Shown here: piece after piece, positions 1 to 9,267 of the stretch | Layout: each line of letters opens with the position of its first letter | Position numbering within the stretch: the stretch's first letter is position 1 | From: Lachnospiraceae bacterium | Lineage (GTDB): Bacteria; Bacillota; Clostridia; Lachnospirales; Lachnospiraceae | DNA length: 64,000 bases | Assembly: GCA_017399685.1 (NCBI GenBank) | Contig: JAFQBM010000020.1 | Coordinates: 1-64,000, forward strand | Direction: 5' to 3' | Translations under genes and position numbers: made by a program | The notes under the pieces: generated by a model | What the model was told of the DNA's origin: nothing | The model's input: only the letters and a program-made list of their open reading frames with translations | The model's database searches: none

Positions 1-1203
1 AAACATACATCTTACTTCAAAATTGGTAATATCCAGTTCATACTCCGGTCGTTTTCCCAACATAATTTCATCATAATGTTCTCGGCTTATGACTTTTAAA
101 TATCCGCTGGCAAGAAGCAGACTCCAGATGGCAGCCTTACTTCCGTTTAACTGACTATATACAATCTGCTCGTCAATGGGACAAATCAGCCTTTCTCCCT
201 GAAGAAGTGACTCAAATTCCGTCTTTACCTGTTTGTTTCCTTCCCGAATCAGCTTTCCAACGAGACTGTTGGAGCTGGTATTTGCCCAGTAGGCAGTATA
301 TTCACCAGTATCCAAGAAATTCAGAATCGACCACGGATTATAGATATCTTTATGTTTTCCAAATACGAATCCGTCATACCATTCCTTCACTTTTTCCTTT
401 TCTTTCCCTCTTCCACTTGCATCCAGTGCTGCAAATACTTCTTCCTCCGTAAAACCAAAGGATGTTGCATATTCATTTGATGTGGTGGTTACCACTTTTA
501 GATGATTCAAGTCCGAAAAAACCGATTCTTTACTAACCCTTGTAATTCCTGTCATAATCCCCCTCGCCATGTATGGGTTCGTTTTAAAGCTGGCGTTAAA
601 AAGACTTCTTGTGAACGCTACCAGTTCTTTCCAATATCCGTGAACATAAGCTTCCTGCATCGGGGTATCGTATTCATCTAACAAAATGATGGTCTTTTTT
701 TTATAATAACGGCTTAAAAAATCTGCCATTTTATAAATCGCCATGGTCGCTTCTACTTCTTTCATATCCATTTTTACAGACAGATAGAATTCCTTTTCAT
801 TTTGTGTCAGCAGACCACTATTTAAAAGAAAGTTGTTCTTATCATATAATTCCACAAGAAGCTGATAGATTCGAAGTTTTGCCCCCTCATAATTCTCCTC
901 TTTTATGCTGGCAAAAGACAGGCTGATGACAGGATACATTCCCTGAAGACTCCTGTATTTTTCTTCCTCCCAGATAGAAAGCCCTTCAAACAAGTCTCCT
1001 CTTCCTGCATATTCCACGGAAAAAAATTCCTCTACCATAGACATGTTCAGAGTTTTTCCAAAACGACGTGGGCGGGTAATTAAGGTAACATCATCATCAC
1101 TTTCCCACCATTCCTTGATGAATGAAGTTTTATCAATATAAAAATTATGATTTTCCCTCAATTTCAAAAAATCCTGAATTCCGATTCCTACATTTTGTTC
1201 CAT
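1..1203 (-). CDS. AAA-ATPase-like / PDDEXK_9 family protein, 3' end outside window
   Basis: The frame is open from an ATG at 1203 to the window edge (401 codons) and the C-terminus is missing. The N-terminus is close to the 592-residue protein at 19957-21735: GIGIQDFLKLREN, a Walker A-like segment ending RRFGKT, and a LLDEYDTP Walker B-like segment. The product belongs to the AAA-ATPase_like (PF09820) family, which normally carries a C-terminal PD-(D/E)XK domain (PF08011) that would lie outside the window. Function in this family is unproven; roles in mobile-element or defence biology are suggested by context only. A GGGAGG ribosome-binding site precedes the ATG, and a strong promoter lies at 1245-1273. 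This is one of four copies or remnants in the window. Confidence 0.85.
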   Translation of the reverse strand, partial: MEQNVGIGIQDFLKLRENHNFYIDKTSFIKEWWESDDDVTLITRPRRFGKTLNMSMVEEFFSVEYAGRGDLFEGLSIWEEEKYRSLQGMYPVISLSFASIKEENYEGAKLRIYQLLVELYDKNNFLLNSGLLTQNEKEFYLSVKMDMKEVEATMAIYKMADFLSRYYKKKTIILLDEYDTPMQEAYVHGYWKELVAFTRSLFNASFKTNPYMARGIMTGITRVSKESVFSDLNHLKVVTTTSNEYATSFGFTEEEVFAALDASGRGKEKEKVKEWYDGFVFGKHKDIYNPWSILNFLDTGEYTAYWANTSSNSLVGKLIREGNKQVKTEFESLLQGERLICPIDEQIVYSQLNGSKAAIWSLLLASGYLKVISREHYDEIMLGKRPEYELDITNFEVRCMF

Positions 1204-1244
1204 ACCAGTACCTCCCTACCTTACTACTTCCAGACATTTGCAAA

Positions 1245-1273
1245 ATTATAACATTCTATGATTCCAAGGTCAA
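1245..1273 (-). promoter_or_regulatory. Promoter of the AAA/PDDEXK gene
   Basis: On the minus strand, TTGACC (1268-1273) and TATAAT (1245-1250) are separated by exactly 17 bases, about 40 bases upstream of the ATG at 1203. This is a near-consensus sigma-A promoter. Confidence 0.7.
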
Positions 1274-1443
1274 AAGGTCATACTTTTCATGCCCGCATGA
1301 AAAAGTACGACTTTGGAACCCGCAAAAACATATGTTTTTCATAGTTTCGCAACTATCTGTTACTACTCCCTCATGTTTTTCGTATCTTATTAATTCTTCC
1401 TATATGTAATTTATAGTATACGAAAATCTTTTTTAAATAGCAA

Positions 1444-1555
1444 GAGGCTGTCGCGAATTTAGTACCGCTACAAGTCGAACGCAGCGAAAGCGTACCTGCA
1501 TTGTTTTAATTCTTTTGAATCACTTGCACACAAAATATTATAGTTTCGCAAACAC
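1444..1555. repeat. Degenerate palindromic repeat element
   Basis: This stretch starts with GAGGCTGTCGC and ends with AAAATATTATAGTTTCGCAA. The right part (TTCTTTTGAATCACTT and the GTTTCGCAA end) recurs in inverted orientation in the 82-bp palindromic element at 13896-13977. The left end matches the end of the 96-bp hairpin at 24612. It looks like a hybrid or decayed copy of small inverted-repeat elements. The remaining bases of the 1204-1555 gap contain short hairpins near 1278-1310 and no gene. Confidence 0.45.
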
Positions 1556-2884
1556 CTAATCACATATAAAAATCACAAACTCCATTTCCGAAGTTTCTTC
1601 CCAGCGTTTTACATAGATATCGCCATCTAGTCGTTTTGCCATCTCTTTGGCTACAAATAAACCAATGCCACTTCCCTCTGCCTCTTTTGCATTGGAACCA
1701 CGCCAAAAACTTTTAAAAATAAATGGTATTTCTGGTTCCGGTAAAAGTTTTCCCTTATTCTTCACTGAGAAAAAATATCCCTCATCCTGTTTTTCCATGG
1801 ATACGGTAATTCCTGTCCCATCTCCGTATTTTATGGCGTTTTCAATGAATTGGGAAAGAATATGAAACAGTCCGTCTTTATCACTATTTACCAAAGGATT
1901 TCCAATACATTCTATCTGATAGGTAATCCGTTTCACCCTCATCCGGTTTGCGTATTCCTGCTCTATTTGTTCTGCCAGTTCCTTTAAGTAAAACTCCTGT
2001 ATCTTTGGTTCATACTCGCATAAGGATGTGGAGACAGTTTCCAGCATTGAAGATACCAGTGTTTCAATGTCCGTGGCATTTTTCTCTATTTTTCTCGCAA
2101 TTTCTGCATCCTTTGGATTTATATTCTTTGACTCCTGATATAATCCGGTTTCTATGGCATTGGCATATAGTTTGATATTGGCAACCGGAGTTTTTACACC
2201 GTGGGCAATGGAGGTAAGCAGGGTTTGTCTTTCATATTCCAGTTTCTGAACTTTCTTTTGATTGCTTTCCAAAGTATCATTTAACATGTTCATGCCCCAT
2301 ATAAACTTTCCAAAATGCCGGTTTTTCGTTTCCGGAAGTGTTTCATTGGTAATGCCCTTGGATAGTTTTTCCGGATAGTCGCTAAAACTTTGAAAGGGTT
2401 TTAAAATTTTCCTGTCCACAACCCCCAAAAATGCTGCCACGAAAAAAAAGCAGGTAATCAAAACCGCATTTATTATCCTGCGGCTTCCTGCTATAAAATC
2501 ATCTTCATACTTATACTCTACAAACCCAATCAGACTGCCTTCTTCTGCGTAAATATTCCAGATATAAGATTGCCGGCTAGTTTCTATGGCAGAAAATGTT
2601 CTGTCTTCTAATGAATTTAGTGGAAGAAATACCATAGAATCCGGAACATTTTCTTTTCCATATTCTATTACCCAGGCATTTCGCTTTTCTTCCCATATTT
2701 TAAACGCATCGGCATATTCATCCTGCCACAATTCTTCTTTCATGGCATCCGTAATACGGTTCATGGCAACATACCGTTTCGTATGCTGGTTCATTACCAC
2801 CTTTTCGTACATCACATTAAAAGCAACCAAAAGCAGAACAAATCCTATGGTAACAAAAGCAAATAGTTTCCTAACACTGTTCAT
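1556..2884 (-). CDS. Sensor histidine kinase
   Basis: The product is a 442-residue membrane sensor kinase. A transmembrane segment spans about residues 7-24, an extracellular loop of about 110 residues follows, and a second membrane segment lies near 138-158. A HAMP-like linker leads to the phospho-acceptor segment SIAHGVKTPVAN (His near 230) and a HATPase domain with N-box QFIENAIKYG and G-box GSGIGLFVAKE. The start ATG directly abuts the response regulator stop at 2885. The loop is longer than in the intramembrane BceS sensors, so it may detect a ligand itself. It probably phosphorylates the regulator encoded just upstream to control the adjacent ABC transporter operon. Confidence 0.93.
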   Translation of the reverse strand: MNSVRKLFAFVTIGFVLLLVAFNVMYEKVVMNQHTKRYVAMNRITDAMKEELWQDEYADAFKIWEEKRNAWVIEYGKENVPDSMVFLPLNSLEDRTFSAIETSRQSYIWNIYAEEGSLIGFVEYKYEDDFIAGSRRIINAVLITCFFFVAAFLGVVDRKILKPFQSFSDYPEKLSKGITNETLPETKNRHFGKFIWGMNMLNDTLESNQKKVQKLEYERQTLLTSIAHGVKTPVANIKLYANAIETGLYQESKNINPKDAEIARKIEKNATDIETLVSSMLETVSTSLCEYEPKIQEFYLKELAEQIEQEYANRMRVKRITYQIECIGNPLVNSDKDGLFHILSQFIENAIKYGDGTGITVSMEKQDEGYFFSVKNKGKLLPEPEIPFIFKSFWRGSNAKEAEGSGIGLFVAKEMAKRLDGDIYVKRWEETSEMEFVIFICD

Positions 2885-3571
2885 TTATGAACCTCCAAAT
2901 TTATACCCAACCTTCCAGACCGTCTGTATCAGTTCCGGATTTTTCGGGTCTTTCTCAAGCTTCTCCCGTAACCAGCGGATATGGACATTCAAGGTTGCAG
3001 GCTCGCTATAACAATCAGAACCCCATATTTCATTAAATAATACATTCTTATCCACTACCTCTCCTGCATGTTTCATGAGATAGTATAAAACATCGAATTC
3101 TTTGCCTTTTATATCAATTTTTCGTCCATCCTGTGTTACGGTTCTGGCTGCATAATCCAGCGTAATTCCACATTCGGACAGGAGCTTCCTTTCTTCTTTT
3201 GGCTCATAGCTACGTCGCATCAATGCTTTTATCTTTGCCACCAGCACGGGAATGGAAAATGGCTTTTCGATATAATCATCTGCCCCAATCTCATAACCCA
3301 ACAGTTTACTCCTATCATCGTTTTTTGCACTCATCATAAGAACCGGGGTATTGGCTTTGCTTCGAATCAGACTGCAGGTCTCATATCCATCCATGCCAGG
3401 AAGCATAATGTCAAGAAGTACCAGTTTACAGCCTTCTTTTTCCAGAAACCTTAAACCCTCTTGAGCACTCTGATTCCATTCTACACAAAAACCCTCAGTT
3501 TTAAGAAAATCACGAATCAGGGTTCCTAATTCCTGATTGTCTTCTATCATAAGTATATCCGTCATTCGCAT
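2885..3571 (-). CDS. OmpR/PhoB-family response regulator
   Basis: The product has 228 residues. The receiver domain carries an acidic pocket near residues 10-11, phospho-acceptor Asp54 in LLDIMLPG, and the KPFS lysine loop. A C-terminal winged helix (Trans_reg_C) follows, with the usual WGSD...VHIRWLREK...VWKVGYKF pattern. The gene ends one base before the kinase start, so the two are coupled. It has its own promoter at 3649-3677. The likely target is the transporter operon promoter near 8800-8842, where a TTTAAA direct-repeat-like site sits at the -35 position. That target is inferred. Confidence 0.95.
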   Translation of the reverse strand: MRMTDILMIEDNQELGTLIRDFLKTEGFCVEWNQSAQEGLRFLEKEGCKLVLLDIMLPGMDGYETCSLIRSKANTPVLMMSAKNDDRSKLLGYEIGADDYIEKPFSIPVLVAKIKALMRRSYEPKEERKLLSECGITLDYAARTVTQDGRKIDIKGKEFDVLYYLMKHAGEVVDKNVLFNEIWGSDCYSEPATLNVHIRWLREKLEKDPKNPELIQTVWKVGYKFGGS

Positions 3572-3601
3572 TCCCCCTGAAACGTGTTGTTTTCTCTACC
3601 A

Positions 3602-3633
3602 GAATTACCAAAATACAAAGGTTTTGGCAATTC
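3602..3633. promoter_or_regulatory. Inverted repeat in the response-regulator leader
   Basis: GAATTACCAAAA and TTTTGGCAATTC form a nearly perfect 12-base inverted repeat around an 8-base centre. It lies between the predicted promoter and the regulator gene. It could be an autoregulatory operator or an mRNA hairpin; no T-run follows, so it is a poor terminator. Confidence 0.45.
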
Positions 3634-3648
3634 ATAAACATCATAAAT

Positions 3649-3677
3649 AGTATAACATTCCATAGCCGGAAATACAA
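3649..3677 (-). promoter_or_regulatory. Promoter of the two-component genes
   Basis: TTGTAT (3672-3677) and TATACT (3649-3654) are separated by 17 bases on the minus strand, about 80 bases upstream of the regulator start. This suggests the two-component genes can be transcribed independently of the upstream transporter genes. Confidence 0.6.
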
Positions 3678-3722
3678 TTTATACTCACTAAAATTTCATA
3701 CCATGATTCATAACATTGCTTT

Positions 3723-5132
3723 TTAATATTCCCCTACATCCACAAATTCCGGCTTATCTTCCACACCTTCCGTCCCTGTAAATGCTACCTGAATCTTTCC
3801 TGTGGCGTAATCAAGAATCACCATGTGAAACACTGTTTCAGAATGAACATTTACAACAGTACTGTCTACCTTCTCGCAGGTCAGCATATCTTTCACATCG
3901 GTAACGGATATGTTATCTTTCTTGCCAATCCATTCATTGTATTTTAACCATCTTACCAGATTTTCCTGATTTCCGGTTAAATTGTCTGCATTTTCGGCTG
4001 CTGCAAAGGAATTTACCACACAAAGACTGTCAGGGTTATCCCATACCAGATTGCCATGAAGTTTAGTGGAGGTGTCCCTTAATAAAGAAATTCCTTCTCC
4101 TTCCACTACACAGTTTTCCACACAGTAAGAATTGTCCTTATCCGTAAGAATCAGATTATGGGACCATGTATAGTTTTTACTGTTTGCAATCAGATAATTT
4201 CCCACGTCTTTCGCATTGTCCAAATTTTCTAAGGCATATCGAATATCATAGGTATAGCAGGTTTTTCCTTCATAAACATACTCTCCACCGCTTCCAACAT
4301 CCAATATCCCCATAAATACTCCATCATCATTGACCGCAGTTAAAACATCCAAAAGTCCCAATACAGAAATACCGGTAATGGATTTTTCTCCATTTTTCAT
4401 ATGTACCACGCAGTGAACATTACACATCTGATTTTCACTACCCAAATCCCATTCCAAAATTCTGGCAGTGATGGTTTCTCCTGTGGCACTTTTTTCTCCC
4501 CAGACAGACATGGCACTGCAGGAAGTTCCCCGAAGGGCATCCGGAATCATCTGGGCAAGCATGGCTTCCTCATAGCTAAACTTCCCATTTTCCACAAAGC
4601 CTTGTTCCCCATTGGAAATGGCTTTTGCAAAATGTTCCATTTCCTTTTGATATTCTTCCGGCAAAGAAGCTTTTAATGTATTCAGCCTGTCTAGTACCGG
4701 TGTATAATCCCCCTGTAGATTTGGAAATGCCAGTTTTATATTTTCATATAAATAAGGCTCCATCACTGCACCATATTCCGGATATGCCATCAGAATGGTT
4801 TTAGCATAGGCTGCCCCCACTGCTTCATAACTTCCGTTTTCATAATATAAAGTAACATCATAATAATCTTCTTTTTTCTCTATGACACATAACCCATCCC
4901 CGGAGGTAAATGTCTCCAAGGTTTCCTGAAGCTTAGGAGCTATCCCCTCATAGCTTCCTTCCATATAAAAAGAACTGACTGGTTTGATATCACTTTTGCC
5001 CTGTTTCGGGACTTCATAAGTATCATAACGTTCCGGATTGCCGCTGCAGGCAGTCAAAAACGTGCAAATACCTGCTGCCAAAATCCATGTTCTAATGTAG
5101 CCTTTCCTCTTTTTCCCTTTTTCTTTCTTCAT
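3723..5132 (-). CDS. Lipoprotein with C45-like (linear amide C-N hydrolase) domain
   Basis: I place the start at the ATG at 5132 (469 residues), just before the lysine-rich n-region of a lipoprotein signal; a TTG at 5174 is the alternative. The signal ends in the lipobox LTAC, so the mature protein is probably anchored to the outer face of the membrane. The middle of the protein has TSCSAMSVWG followed by ARILEWD, the pattern of Ntn-hydrolase/C45 acyltransferase-like enzymes with an N-terminal nucleophile Cys, and a distal LILTDKDNSYCVE segment typical of that fold. The substrate is unknown. It sits between the transporter genes and the two-component genes, so it may act on the same peptide or envelope ligand. 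Confidence 0.75.
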   Translation of the reverse strand: MKKEKGKKRKGYIRTWILAAGICTFLTACSGNPERYDTYEVPKQGKSDIKPVSSFYMEGSYEGIAPKLQETLETFTSGDGLCVIEKKEDYYDVTLYYENGSYEAVGAAYAKTILMAYPEYGAVMEPYLYENIKLAFPNLQGDYTPVLDRLNTLKASLPEEYQKEMEHFAKAISNGEQGFVENGKFSYEEAMLAQMIPDALRGTSCSAMSVWGEKSATGETITARILEWDLGSENQMCNVHCVVHMKNGEKSITGISVLGLLDVLTAVNDDGVFMGILDVGSGGEYVYEGKTCYTYDIRYALENLDNAKDVGNYLIANSKNYTWSHNLILTDKDNSYCVENCVVEGEGISLLRDTSTKLHGNLVWDNPDSLCVVNSFAAAENADNLTGNQENLVRWLKYNEWIGKKDNISVTDVKDMLTCEKVDSTVVNVHSETVFHMVILDYATGKIQVAFTGTEGVEDKPEFVDVGEY

Positions 5133-5181
5133 ATACGACTTGAATCCTTTCCTGGAAATTTGTCTCTCTAACAAACTAAGC

Positions 5182-5388
5182 TTAGTGAGATATATTGTAA
5201 ATAAATGTTCCTAAATCCTCACCAATTCTTTGACCCGCAAACGCTGCCAACCAAAACATCATAACAAAAACAATTAGGGTTAAAAATACCTTACCTTCTT
5301 TGGTTAATCCCGTTTTCTTATCGTCAACAACATGACTCTTATTCCTTTTCTCCGTAGAATATATCGTTTCCTTTCCTTCATTCCCCAT
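5182..5388 (-). CDS. Small single-span membrane protein
   Basis: The product has 68 residues: a charged N-terminal half, one hydrophobic helix (about residues 34-52, VFLTLIVFVMMFWLAAF), and a short tail ending in YNISH. No family was recognised. It is encoded between the ABC ATPase and the C45-like lipoprotein in the same direction with short gaps, so it is probably an accessory of the transporter or lipoprotein. Confidence 0.65.
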   Translation of the reverse strand: MGNEGKETIYSTEKRNKSHVVDDKKTGLTKEGKVFLTLIVFVMMFWLAAFAGQRIGEDLGTFIYNISH

Positions 5389-5434
5389 ATTTTCACTTTT
5401 CCTTTCGCCAAAATATCAATCCTTGTTTTCTCTT

Positions 5435-6196
5435 CTACCATCCCTGAGCCATAAGCCAGTTCTTTAAGGTACGTTCTCTTTTTTCTGACTCCTGTCTGTC
5501 CTTTCGTTTTCCAAGCTGTATCTCTCCTTGAATATTGCCATCCACGAGATAAATAATCCTGTCACTTTGAGCCGCAACCTTTTCACTATGGGTTACCATA
5601 AGGATGCTGGTGCCTTCCTGATTCGCTGCTACCAGTTCTTCCATAACATCATTGGCAGCCTTTGAATTTAAAGCCCCGGTAGGCTCATCTGCAAATATTA
5701 CTTCCGGGCGGTTAATTAAGGCTCTGCAAAGGCAGGCACGTTGTAACTGTCCTCCGGAAACCTCTGTAATATCCCGTTCTGCGATATCGATTAAATTAAG
5801 ACGGCGCATAAGTGTTTCTGCCCTTTTATTCACTTCATCCCTTGTTACAAGCCCGGCCTGATATCCGGGAAGGACAATGTTATCCAGAATACATAGTTTT
5901 TTCATCATATACATTTGCTGAAATACAAATCCCATCTCCGTAAGACGAAGTCTGGATAGCTGTTTTTCATTCATGTTCTCTATATTTTTCCCGTTAAAGC
6001 GAACCTCTCCCGATGTCATTTTATCCATACCACTGACGGTATATAACAGGGTGGATTTTCCACTTCCACTAGGCCCCATAATGGATACAAACTCGCCTTT
6101 GTTCATCTTAAAATTTACATTCTGTAATACATTGTTGCTGTATTGATTTACGATATATGTTTTGCATAAATCTTTTACTGATAATACCGTATTCAT
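5435..6196 (-). CDS. ABC transporter ATPase (LolD/MacB/BceA type)
   Basis: I chose the ATG at 6196 (253 residues), which follows GGAGG; the frame stays open upstream to 6259. All ABC motifs are intact: Walker A GPSGSGKST, Q-loop FVFQQ, signature SGGQLQRA, Walker B VIFADEP and switch VTHS. It pairs with the FtsX-type permease encoded just upstream. Such pairs act as mechanotransducers or peptide-antibiotic detoxification pumps in Firmicutes. The last 30 residues are a highly charged extension beyond the usual domain end. Confidence 0.93.
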   Translation of the reverse strand: MNTVLSVKDLCKTYIVNQYSNNVLQNVNFKMNKGEFVSIMGPSGSGKSTLLYTVSGMDKMTSGEVRFNGKNIENMNEKQLSRLRLTEMGFVFQQMYMMKKLCILDNIVLPGYQAGLVTRDEVNKRAETLMRRLNLIDIAERDITEVSGGQLQRACLCRALINRPEVIFADEPTGALNSKAANDVMEELVAANQEGTSILMVTHSEKVAAQSDRIIYLVDGNIQGEIQLGKRKDRQESEKRERTLKNWLMAQGW

Positions 6197-6305
6197 CTGT
6201 TTCAAACCTCCACTTCTATCATGTTCGCTCATTTTTCCAGCTATTTCTATTGATTTCAAATCGTCGATTTCCTTTGAATCATTGTATTGCTTATCAAAAC
6301 ATCCA

Positions 6306-8723
6306 TTACTCTTCCCGGATTTTCCATATCTCTATATTTTTTATGCTCTTAAGCCGGATTAACATCGTCACCAGAACTACCACAAAAACCAGTAATGGTA
6401 CTATGATATAGGTGGATATCGGTTCAATGATAAAGGTAAATCCGGTCAGTCCCAGAAAACCAAACAACTGAGTTACCAGTAATTGTCCGGCAGTATTTAC
6501 TAAAATATTGCCTGCCACAATAGAAATCACCAAAAGAATTCCCATTCGTAGCAATTGCCAGGCTTTCACGCTGTTATTCTCAAATCCCAGACTTTTTAAC
6601 ATAGCAATGGATGGTATCTCTTCTTCCAGTAATACACTGGAATAAAGGCTGGTAATCAGAACCAATATCAAAATGATAATGGTGGATAACACATATTCAA
6701 GCAGGGTTAAAATTCCATTGTAATCAGCCATATAATACTCTAAATATTCCTCTATGGTCTTTACCGATTCTGCTCCGTATAAGTCTCGGATTTCTTCCAC
6801 ATACTTATCTTTTTGGGCTTTAGGGGCATCGATTTCTTCTTTGATAATGAAATATCCCATATCATAACCATTTTCAAATTCATTTCCCATAATTGCAGTG
6901 GTACTTCCCTGCTCCATATAGTCAAAGAATCCGGTAATGATAAATTCCCCCTTTACCTTTTTCATGCTGACGTTATCTTCGCCTAGCTCATAATAGGTAA
7001 TGGTAATCTTATCTCCCACCTTTAGTCCCTTTTCCTTTGCCGTAAAATAACTAAGGGCAATTTCATTTTTAAGTTCTGGAGCGGTTCCACCTTCCTGATA
7101 GGTAAATTCCCCTGTATCCACATCTCCAAACAACATAAAAATGTCTCTTTCTTCCCCGTCTGACATGGTTGTTTTACCATTGGTCAGCATATCATAATGG
7201 ATTTTAGCTGGAATACCTGCACCTTCCAATTCTTCATTAATCAAATCCAGCATACCAATTTCGCTTCCGGTTTTACTAAGATATTCTTTTAGCTGCTCAT
7301 CCGAAAAGTCAATATAAAAATCAACCTTTAATCCCAGCTGATATTTCAAAAATTCTTCTGATATGACTGAGTTTTTCAGATGCACCGTACATAGAATCAC
7401 TGTAATTCCAAGAATATACGCAACCATCAGGAAAATATAACGTTTTAGCCTGTTTAGCACATCGGATACTGCCAAATAGAAAGGAATCGGCATTTTCTTA
7501 CGTTTATGTAAGTACAAACTGGAAGTCTTAGAAAACCTTTCTCCCCGGTTTTCCCCATGAATGGCATCCATCACTGATATTTTTTTCATCCGGCGCATCA
7601 CAAACATGGTAAAGAAAATCATAATTCCAACAATGCCTGCCACTGCCATAATTCCAATCCCTACAATGACTTTCACATCCGGAAAAATGGTATTCTTACT
7701 GAACATCGTAAGCAACATCTTTGCAACAGGAATCCCTGCAAAAATACCAATGATTCCACCAATTATGGAAAATGCAATATATTTCGCCGCAAAGAGCCAT
7801 CGGAATCCAAAGGAATCCACCCCGATTGCTTTCATCATACCGATTTCCTTTTCTTCCTCTTTCATGGCAGAAATCATGGTGAATCGGATGGTCATGAAAA
7901 TAATCAGAATCATAAATATACTTAACATCACCATAAATACAGATACCACATACATAATAATATAACTCTCATCGGACTGATTCTCCTGCACCGCAAAAGT
8001 ATTCAAAATGCCCATATTCTGCTTGGCATAATCAGATAGGAATAAAAACGGCTCTGTTCCCTCTGTTAGCTTCAATTCAAAAGTATCTGATTTGATTGGT
8101 GACTGCTTACTTATCACTTCATAATCCGCATCCGATAAAAGATACCGCTGGTATGCCAAAGGCATCGGATCTTTAAAGAATTGACTGACGGTAAATTCAT
8201 AGGTATAACCCATCTGTGTGGTAAGTCTTACTTTATCTCCGATGGATACTCCCGTCATATCTTTTATGTTCTGAGGAATTGCAATACATCCATTCTCCAC
8301 ATAAAATGGATTGTCCTCCAAATCATAGGTCAGATTCTGTTCAAAACTTTGTTTCGTTACGAAATGAGAAAGTTCAAAAAAGGAAGCATTCAAGTCTTCT
8401 TCATAATGCTCAAAATCAATATTTGTACTGACGAATGAAATCATCTCACCAGTGGATATCTTTTCCACTTCGCTTTTGCTATTAAGCCATTCTAAGATTT
8501 TTTTCTCATCCTTTTCTCTATCCCGGACACTGGATTGATTCACAAGCACCAAATCGGAAGAATTACAAAGCTCGAAAGTTCTTCCCTTTCCGGCAAGGTG
8601 GGCATATACCTGTATGGCACTGGCCACCACCAATATGGAGGCTACTGTCATAAAGATAAATAGAATTACATTTAAGCCTTTTTTCTTTTTTAAGTCTTTT
8701 TTTAACATTTTAAAAAACATCAT
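6306..8723 (-). CDS. FtsX-like ABC permease
   Basis: The start is the ATG at 8723 behind GAGG (805 residues). One N-terminal transmembrane helix is followed by a large extracytoplasmic domain, a three-helix FtsX block near residues 255-385, a fourth helix, a second extracytoplasmic domain, and a C-terminal FtsX block. The two FtsX blocks and large outer loops fit a fused two-half permease of the MacB/Bce superfamily. It is the first gene of the transporter operon and is followed by its ATPase. The two-component system at the operon end suggests induction by an envelope-active peptide or drug; the substrate is not visible from sequence. Confidence 0.9.
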   Translation of the reverse strand: MMFFKMLKKDLKKKKGLNVILFIFMTVASILVVASAIQVYAHLAGKGRTFELCNSSDLVLVNQSSVRDREKDEKKILEWLNSKSEVEKISTGEMISFVSTNIDFEHYEEDLNASFFELSHFVTKQSFEQNLTYDLEDNPFYVENGCIAIPQNIKDMTGVSIGDKVRLTTQMGYTYEFTVSQFFKDPMPLAYQRYLLSDADYEVISKQSPIKSDTFELKLTEGTEPFLFLSDYAKQNMGILNTFAVQENQSDESYIIMYVVSVFMVMLSIFMILIIFMTIRFTMISAMKEEEKEIGMMKAIGVDSFGFRWLFAAKYIAFSIIGGIIGIFAGIPVAKMLLTMFSKNTIFPDVKVIVGIGIMAVAGIVGIMIFFTMFVMRRMKKISVMDAIHGENRGERFSKTSSLYLHKRKKMPIPFYLAVSDVLNRLKRYIFLMVAYILGITVILCTVHLKNSVISEEFLKYQLGLKVDFYIDFSDEQLKEYLSKTGSEIGMLDLINEELEGAGIPAKIHYDMLTNGKTTMSDGEERDIFMLFGDVDTGEFTYQEGGTAPELKNEIALSYFTAKEKGLKVGDKITITYYELGEDNVSMKKVKGEFIITGFFDYMEQGSTTAIMGNEFENGYDMGYFIIKEEIDAPKAQKDKYVEEIRDLYGAESVKTIEEYLEYYMADYNGILTLLEYVLSTIIILILVLITSLYSSVLLEEEIPSIAMLKSLGFENNSVKAWQLLRMGILLVISIVAGNILVNTAGQLLVTQLFGFLGLTGFTFIIEPISTYIIVPLLVFVVVLVTMLIRLKSIKNIEIWKIREE

Positions 8724-8799
8724 TTTTTCCTCTTTACCTGTTTTTTCTGCATATGTTTTCATGGTTTTATGTGTTGCAGATACCTGCAACCATGTCTTT

Positions 8800-8842
8800 A
8801 TTATAGATATGGTAACATGGCAAAGTTTAAAAAATCTTTAAA
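8800..8842 (-). promoter_or_regulatory. Transporter operon promoter with candidate response-regulator site
   Basis: A perfect -10 TATAAT (minus strand, 8800-8805) has no good -35 at 17 bases. Instead, a TTTAAAGATTTTTTAAAC repeat (8825-8842) covers that position. Promoters activated by OmpR-type regulators often have this layout. Assignment to the regulator at 2885-3571 is inference. Confidence 0.5.
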
Positions 8843-8944
8843 TTAGGAAAAATAATTCGAATGAATAGAATGGAAAATTTTAGATGATAGAAGGAAATGT
8901 AACTAAAAAATATATATCAAGGCAACAGAAAAACCTGAAGTCTT

Positions 8945-9035
8945 GCTGGACGAATGTGCCAGCCGTTGGCGAACAACAGAAAAATTAGTCATGAAAAGAG
9001 AGTTGATAATGCTGCGGTATTATCACTCTCTTTTT
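8945..9035 (+). ncRNA. Hairpin plus intrinsic terminator, candidate small RNA
   Basis: A short hairpin (GCTGG/CCAGC, 8945-8963) is followed by a strong terminator-like hairpin, AAAAGAGAGTTGATAAT...ATTATCACTCTCTTTTT (8994-9035). No plus-strand gene precedes it, and the minus-strand permease starts upstream in the opposite direction. It may therefore end a short plus-strand transcript. No riboswitch family was confirmed. Confidence 0.4.
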
Positions 9036-9083
9036 AAATTTTCAAGGACAACTATTAATTTAGAAAGGACAAAAGAATGTATC

Positions 9084-9226
9084 GTTACTGTACACACAGC
9101 ACCAAAACATTTACTGTTTTGGTGCGTAAGAACATGATTCAGGTGTTCGCAGGCTCCTTTTGCAAAGCAAAACTTTAAATGAGCCTGCGAATCGTTACTG
9201 TTCACGAGGTACGAGTGTACAGTAAC
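9084..9226. repeat. 143-bp compound palindromic element
   Basis: A perfect 12-base terminal inverted repeat (GTTACTGTACAC, 9084-9095; GTGTACAGTAAC, 9215-9226) encloses two perfect hairpins: GCACCAAAAC/GTTTTGGTGC (9099-9125) and TTCGCAGGCTC/GAGCCTGCGAA (9146-9191). ATCGTTACTGT also recurs as a direct repeat at 9081 and 9191. The element could be a MITE-like insertion or a structured RNA. Reading frames across it appear to be by-products of the palindrome. Confidence 0.6.
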
Positions 9227-9267
9227 AATGTATCATAACACACAAAAACTTAAACGTATGATTCGCA

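Noticed and set aside
8915-8975. Similarity to the 3' half of a TPP riboswitch (ACCTGA and GCTGG...GCCAGC)
   Set aside because: The 5' half with CTGAGA is missing and no thiamine gene follows on the plus strand, so the match is probably chance.
9023-9205. Open frames across the palindrome at 9084-9226
   Set aside because: Both strands are open because of the inverted repeats; no ribosome-binding site or protein-like composition supports them.
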